DNA from: a virus
DNA: 26,286 bases
IMG/VR virus record: IMGVR_UViG_3300021356_000143
Span: 1-26,286 of that record
Reading direction: 5' to 3' (one strand)
A program made the translations under genes and the position numbers. Numbering within the stretch: position 1 is the first letter of the stretch; each line of letters starts with the position of its first letter. This document shows positions 22,046-26,286 of this stretch, piece after piece. The notes under the pieces were generated by a model that saw nothing but the letters and a program-made list of their open reading frames with translations, did no database searches and was not told the DNA's origin.

Positions 22046-22624
22046 TTAGAATTGTAATGTCCAAAGGAATACTAATGTGAAGAACTTAGTCTTTTTAATT
22101 GGTTTGAACGGTCTGTATGCAACCAACATGGGGCTGTGGGGGCTTGCTCCTGTAGGATTCCTCATGAACAGACCAATCTCATTCAACTCGTCCTCCACAT
22201 TTGCAGTGTTCTCATCAAGAACTATTGTGTACTTAACTGCTGTTTTGGACAATCTATGTATGTTTGTGTAGGGTATTCTTACAAAAGCCTTAGAGGCTGC
22301 TACGGATCCGTTTTCAATAGGTTGAAGATCTTCTACCCTAATAAAACTCTTGAGTCCATAGGGCCTAACCCCTGATAAAGGCGACTCCAGAGCGTAAGAA
22401 GATACACCATAGTTGTTAAGATCCCCTGAAGTTCCTACTTGATAGTTAAGTATTTGATAATCTACGATGGATGTAGACCCTGACACAGCGTATAAGTGTG
22501 CCAACCCTACACCCATACCAGAGGTAATCACATTGTGATCATTCCAATGAAGTTCTTTAGACCCGTCAGGATATACCTTCCAGATCTCAATATTTCCTTT
22601 TGGTGTAAACTTGTCTTGGCTCAT
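22046..22624 (-). CDS. Small structural protein, paralogue of the 869-aa protein N-terminus
   Basis: A 192-aa protein made of a single domain. Its opening, GNIEIWKVYPDGSKELHWND then NVITSGMGVGL, parallels the 869-aa protein opening (GQVTVTKVYKDGSKETVLQD, NVLTDGFGMNI). Its end, LNEIGLFMRNPTG then LVAYRPFKPIKKTKFFTLVF, parallels the other protein's LNGIAIREFGLFSENPEG and AAYKSLPDPIEKNDEFSLDI. It is therefore a stand-alone copy of the same anchor domain. GAGGG precedes the ATG. A baseplate or fibre-adaptor role is inferred from the neighbours; no family name recognised. Confidence 0.87.
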   Translation of the reverse strand: MSQDKFTPKGNIEIWKVYPDGSKELHWNDHNVITSGMGVGLAHLYAVSGSTSIVDYQILNYQVGTSGDLNNYGVSSYALESPLSGVRPYGLKSFIRVEDLQPIENGSVAASKAFVRIPYTNIHRLSKTAVKYTIVLDENTANVEDELNEIGLFMRNPTGASPHSPMLVAYRPFKPIKKTKFFTLVFLWTLQF

Positions 22625-22640
22625 GTGAATCCCTCTTTAC

Positions 22641-22648
22641 TATTTATT
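22641..22648 (-). promoter_or_regulatory. Possible late promoter box (AATAAATA within TATAATAAATA)
   Basis: The 28-nt gap between the 869-aa and 192-aa genes contains TATAATAAATAG on the minus strand, one mismatch from TATAAATA at best register. A start six bases downstream would leave a leader of about a dozen bases including GAGGG. The gap is small and AT-rich, so a chance match is quite possible. Confidence 0.3.
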
Positions 22649-22652
22649 ATAT

Positions 22653-25262
22653 CTAGGGAGTTACCGTAACTTTCTGATTTGAGGGATCTATGAAAGTATT
22701 ACCCAACGGAGTCCAGAAATCGAAAGGTCGTGGCTGATAGGGTCTGGGGACTGTTCTATCATGCGTGTCCGTCTTTAAAGTTTCCTCGTATTGAGCCCAA
22801 CAGTGCAAAGTTCCTGACAAGGTTGTGGGAGCGGAGTCCAACTCTCCCGTGTACCCAGGTAATTTCTGCGACAAGGACCCTGGAGTAGCGGAAGTCGTTG
22901 GGAATATGAAGTATTGAGAAACGGATCCACTTCCGTCCCAGTTGAGATCAGCGTTCTCTGCTATATCAGTTAGGGCTGAAGGAACCGCTGCTGTAAGGAA
23001 GCATCTGTACCAGCCATCCTCACACCACTCATCTTGATACCCCATTTTTGCTACATCGTCCGAGGTTCCAGAGAATACTCCACCACTAAGATAAGTTGAA
23101 TTATCCCAAGCCCCGTTAGATAAAACCTCCTGGAAGTCTAATCCACCTGTGCTAGAGTTCCATTTAAATCGTGCTAAACATCCTTTACCTGCGGAACCAG
23201 GAGTTACATTGTTTCCAGTCTCCTTAAACCCTCTAGAGTAAAGTCGAAGTTCTACATATTCATTCATAGCGACTTCACTTGATTCAGTCAGACTTGGATG
23301 AACCGCTGTTATAGTGTTATCAAACTTCTTAACATACATGGAAAAGACGATTGATGACATGTCAGAGTTGTACTCCTGTAACTGAGACTCTCTTTCTATA
23401 CTTCTATTGAGTTGATCGTACTCGTAAGTTGTATAACTTCTTCTTATTTTAGGAGGTGAATCCACAGGTCTGGCTTGCCCCGTATTAGCGTAATATGCTG
23501 CGTTTATTTGTTTGATCTCAGGCCATATATAAACGGATGAGGGCGCATAACTAAGAGTGGCGTTCTGTAGGCCGTCTGGGGCCTTTATATCTGGAACAAC
23601 ATAACTGTGAAGATACATATCCTGAGTAGGTCCAGTTGAATAAGTGTCATTACCAGAGTGTGTTTTTAAGGTTGGATAGCCTGGGTAGTACACTTTGCTG
23701 TGACCTATATTGCTTCTCCACCAATACGACTGCTCAGTTATTAAATCCTCTGTGTGTTCTACAATGTCCTGTATACTAACCTGTACAGGAGGTTGCCATT
23801 CAGGAGAGAAGTCGTTTGAATGAGCAAAGTTATTATACTGAGTGGCTCCATCTAATACATTATACGAAGACACCTCTATAGTTGTTGCAGGGGTTGGAGC
23901 AGAAGGGACAGGATCTGTCTGGAAGACTCCTGAAGTAGATGAAGCAGGTATAACTAATCCTAGATTTACGGAACTCGCCTCCTGCGAAAGGAACAGGACT
24001 TCGCCATCCCCTTGAGGAGGAGCAGCGTTACGAACATAAAACCCGCCGTCCGCTGAAAAATTCAAATAGACAACCGAGTCACTTGTAGAACTTGAATCCA
24101 GAGTAGCCACTACTCTTTCAGGGCTAGAGTCCACACTAGCAGTCCAACTTAAACCAGCAACGGGGGCACTATTATTATTTCTAAAGAATATTAGGAAAGA
24201 GTCAGGAGTGCCGTCCTTCATTATTTCAGGAACCCTAAATCCACCAGTGAAATCATCTATGACGAACTCTAGCACAGTCTGAGGGCTAGTAAATGAGGTG
24301 GTGTCCAGTGACTCAATAGGGATTGTTATGAGAGTGGTTCCCTTTGGAACAAAAAAGGGAGAAGCATAATTAGAACCCATATTGTAATGTAATCCAGATA
24401 CTGCGTCACCACTTAATGAGTAATTCAAGTACCCTGATCTAGGGGTAGGGCAGGGAAACTCTATCTGAAGGCTGTACCTATCTCCTGGTAAAAGAGTCTT
24501 AACATAAAAGTGATTAGCCAAAGGCTTTACTCCTGGGTGGAATCTAATAACATCTCCTATATTCTTTAGTTCCCAAACATCGTAATACTCCTGAGTCCTA
24601 GTTGGACTTTGATTGAGTTTTATAACCCACTCAATGTCTAAACTAAACTCATCGTTCTTTTCTATAGGATCTGGAAGACTCTTGTAAGCAGCCAATACTG
24701 CTGTAGGTAGGAAAGTCCCCTCAGGATTTTCAGAGAATAGTCCAAACTCTCTAATAGCGATACCGTTTAACGACTCCCTATCTATTGTTATCTTGGTGTT
24801 CACAGACTGATCTGTTAAGTTCGTCGTAGGGTGGTCATAAAGTTTTGCTAGTAATACAGACTTCTTTGTGTAATTTAAGTTTTCTTGTGTGCTGAAAGGG
24901 TTTGTTGCTGCAAGAATTTCTCTTTCGACAATCTCAAGGTCTCCATCTGTTCCGTACTGATCAATACTTGTGAGAGCAGATGAAAGTTCATAGAAGTTAT
25001 TGTGAGTAGCAAGAGGCAGTGAGTATGCCCACTCAGTATTATCATTACCTACAGAAACAAAGTCTAAATGCTGATAGTAACTAGAGACTCCTACTTGAAA
25101 GTATTTGAAATGAAACCTATCTGCCTCAGCATCAGGATAAGCGTTCAGCATGGCTGCTATGTTCATGCCAAATCCGTCAGTAAGGACATTACAACTGTCC
25201 TGTAAAACGGTTTCTTTGGAACCGTCTTTGTATACTTTTGTTACAGTTACTTGACCTTTCAT
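22653..25262 (-). CDS. Multidomain tail/baseplate protein with carbohydrate-binding-like C-terminus
   Basis: An 869-aa protein in at least three parts. Residues 1-217 are the anchor domain shared with the 192-aa neighbour. Residues about 276-336 resemble a Calx-beta-type strand set (GYLNYSLSGDAVSGLHYN, VPKGTTLITIPIESLD, TVLEFVID). The C-terminal part (about residues 560-830) looks like the jelly-roll carbohydrate-binding modules common in phage fibres: FSMYVKKFDN, EYVELRLYSRG, ARFKWNSSTGG, EDGWYRCFLTAAVPS and LHCWAQYEET. A receptor-binding or adhesion role is plausible. The start overlaps the preceding stop by 4 nt (ATGA). Domain names are pattern-based and have not been searched. Confidence 0.85.
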   Translation of the reverse strand: MKGQVTVTKVYKDGSKETVLQDSCNVLTDGFGMNIAAMLNAYPDAEADRFHFKYFQVGVSSYYQHLDFVSVGNDNTEWAYSLPLATHNNFYELSSALTSIDQYGTDGDLEIVEREILAATNPFSTQENLNYTKKSVLLAKLYDHPTTNLTDQSVNTKITIDRESLNGIAIREFGLFSENPEGTFLPTAVLAAYKSLPDPIEKNDEFSLDIEWVIKLNQSPTRTQEYYDVWELKNIGDVIRFHPGVKPLANHFYVKTLLPGDRYSLQIEFPCPTPRSGYLNYSLSGDAVSGLHYNMGSNYASPFFVPKGTTLITIPIESLDTTSFTSPQTVLEFVIDDFTGGFRVPEIMKDGTPDSFLIFFRNNNSAPVAGLSWTASVDSSPERVVATLDSSSTSDSVVYLNFSADGGFYVRNAAPPQGDGEVLFLSQEASSVNLGLVIPASSTSGVFQTDPVPSAPTPATTIEVSSYNVLDGATQYNNFAHSNDFSPEWQPPVQVSIQDIVEHTEDLITEQSYWWRSNIGHSKVYYPGYPTLKTHSGNDTYSTGPTQDMYLHSYVVPDIKAPDGLQNATLSYAPSSVYIWPEIKQINAAYYANTGQARPVDSPPKIRRSYTTYEYDQLNRSIERESQLQEYNSDMSSIVFSMYVKKFDNTITAVHPSLTESSEVAMNEYVELRLYSRGFKETGNNVTPGSAGKGCLARFKWNSSTGGLDFQEVLSNGAWDNSTYLSGGVFSGTSDDVAKMGYQDEWCEDGWYRCFLTAAVPSALTDIAENADLNWDGSGSVSQYFIFPTTSATPGSLSQKLPGYTGELDSAPTTLSGTLHCWAQYEETLKTDTHDRTVPRPYQPRPFDFWTPLGNTFIDPSNQKVTVTP

Positions 25263-26286
25263 AGGAAGTTAATTCTCCATTTTATAGTAAGTGCAGTGTT
25301 CAGCGAGTTTCCTGCTGTAGGCGTTGATAAAATATCACTCGTTGCATTTATATTTTCGTTGAACACCTTCCTGCAAAACAGTCTGAACTTCATGTCGTCA
25401 CCAGTTAGAACAGTCTTATTTACGGAACTATCTAATGATAATCCATTTTTTAGCATCTCTCTGTAGTCTAAAGAGTACATTCCTAATATTGTGGTTCCTC
25501 CAAAATAATTAAGAGTCGCTACATCATAGTCTATTAACTTAACTTCATATTCTACATATCCCTCATAAGGATTTGATAGTTTACAAAGAAGAAAGTATGG
25601 AGAAGTTAGTGATTCACCTAGTTCATAATACCTTGCTCTAATGTATCCGAATGGGTCACAACTACGAGCAACATTGATTCCTGCCTTGGCTCTGGACTGA
25701 GTGTGTACGAAATTGTTATAAGAACTAAGTTCAAGACCTGAAGTTATAGAAAAATCTGTTTTCTGTGGGAACCCATACCCTCCAAACCATCTCAAATCTG
25801 CCATCGCAGGGTGGCCCGTTAAGTCTGAGTGAACCGTCCAACCGTCATTCAGGTATTCATAAACATTAAAATCGTACCCCACAAACCCTGCGAAGTTTAG
25901 ATTGTGATCTGCCTTTACATCTGCATCAACACAGTTAGCATAATCAGTAACCGACCCTGGCTCTATGCCTGTATACTTCGGATCTTGAACCTGGGGGAGG
26001 GACATTATAGGGTCATAAGCACTAGCATTAGACCTTAATGTCCCAGGATCGTTTGGAACCACAATAGCACTCACGCCTGCTGCCTTAGCCGAAGAACTTC
26101 CCTGATCCTCTACATTTGGAAGTGACGATGTTAAGACAGGGTATTCTTGCGTGTCTTTGTCAGAATCGAACAAGGTCTCGCTACCAAGGTAGTAGTTTAT
26201 AGGAATACTACCCATCGTAACAGAGGGCCTAGTCATTAGCATACCGCCTGAGGGGGAAGTGCTGGTGAAGTTTCTTTCGGTTCCTT
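25259..26286 (-). CDS. Structural protein, 5' end outside window
   Basis: The frame is open from the right edge to the TGA at 25259, giving 342 codons in view. An ATG at 26242 gives 327 aa, but no ribosome-binding site precedes it at suitable spacing, and the 14 upstream codons (ERNFTSTSPSGG and so on) look coding, so the true start is probably beyond the window. The visible part is rich in Tyr, Asp, Asn and Ser. It ends in a hydrophobic strand (LTIKWRINFL) like the last strands of the anchor domains of the next two genes. No named family recognised. The stop overlaps the start of the 869-aa gene, so the two are coupled. A baseplate/fibre role is inferred from the neighbours. Confidence 0.82.
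   Translation of the reverse strand, partial: GTERNFTSTSPSGGMLMTRPSVTMGSIPINYYLGSETLFDSDKDTQEYPVLTSSLPNVEDQGSSSAKAAGVSAIVVPNDPGTLRSNASAYDPIMSLPQVQDPKYTGIEPGSVTDYANCVDADVKADHNLNFAGFVGYDFNVYEYLNDGWTVHSDLTGHPAMADLRWFGGYGFPQKTDFSITSGLELSSYNNFVHTQSRAKAGINVARSCDPFGYIRARYYELGESLTSPYFLLCKLSNPYEGYVEYEVKLIDYDVATLNYFGGTTILGMYSLDYREMLKNGLSLDSSVNKTVLTGDDMKFRLFCRKVFNENINATSDILSTPTAGNSLNTALTIKWRINFL

Noticed and set aside
292-25466. About two dozen plus-strand ORFs of 60-121 aa scattered across the window
   Set aside because: All lie antisense to confident minus-strand genes, lack good ribosome-binding sites and show no recognisable protein pattern.

Overview
The window is a late structural-gene block of a T4-like (Straboviridae/Kyanoviridae-style, probably marine and rather divergent) contractile-tailed phage or a very close relative. 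All credible genes lie on the minus strand and are packed tightly, with 1-23 nt overlaps or gaps of a few nt. Tail sheath, tail tube, major capsid protein, prohead protease and prohead scaffold are recognisable from sequence. Neck and tail-completion proteins (gp13, gp14 and gp15-like) are recognisable with less certainty. No tRNA, rRNA, CRISPR array, insertion sequence or host gene was seen, and every plus-strand ORF looks like an antisense shadow.

Layout in the direction of transcription (right to left). From 26286 to 12146 lie six large virion proteins of the baseplate/tail-fibre type: a 5'-truncated protein, an 869-aa protein with a carbohydrate-binding-like C-terminus, a 192-aa paralogue of its N-terminal domain, a 1172-aa beta-helix protein, an 845-aa protein sharing an N-terminal module with the 1172-aa one, and a 1274-aa protein with a very cysteine-rich N-terminus. 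A small PAAR-like spike-tip protein follows (12142-11795). From 11719 to 6917 comes the head-assembly cassette: an acidic 147-aa protein, two small charged proteins (139 and 150 aa) whose frames overlap by 65 nt, prohead protease gp21 carrying a long basic C-terminal extension, scaffold gp22 and major capsid protein gp23. A strong terminator closes this unit.

From 6835 to 1621 lies the neck/tail cassette: a 68-aa protein, gp13-like, gp14-like, gp15-like, a 58-aa protein, tail sheath gp18 and tail tube gp19. A second terminator follows, and then a large unrecognised protein that runs off the left edge and starts with a peptide resembling a T4 capsid-targeting sequence.

The genes would work together as a late virion-assembly programme: gp22 and the charged core proteins build the scaffold, gp21 trims prohead proteins at (L/I)-x-E sites, gp13-gp15 join head to tail, gp18/gp19 form the contractile tail, and the remaining large proteins form baseplate and fibres. 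Compared with T4, the order is rearranged: no terminase (gp16/gp17) lies between gp15 and gp18, and no portal (gp20) between gp19 and gp21. The points most worth following up are the MCP-like motif in the 139-aa protein, the basic tail fused to gp21 with a codon-use switch, the predicted 5'-terminal mRNA hairpins at two late genes, and the left-edge candidate internal protein.
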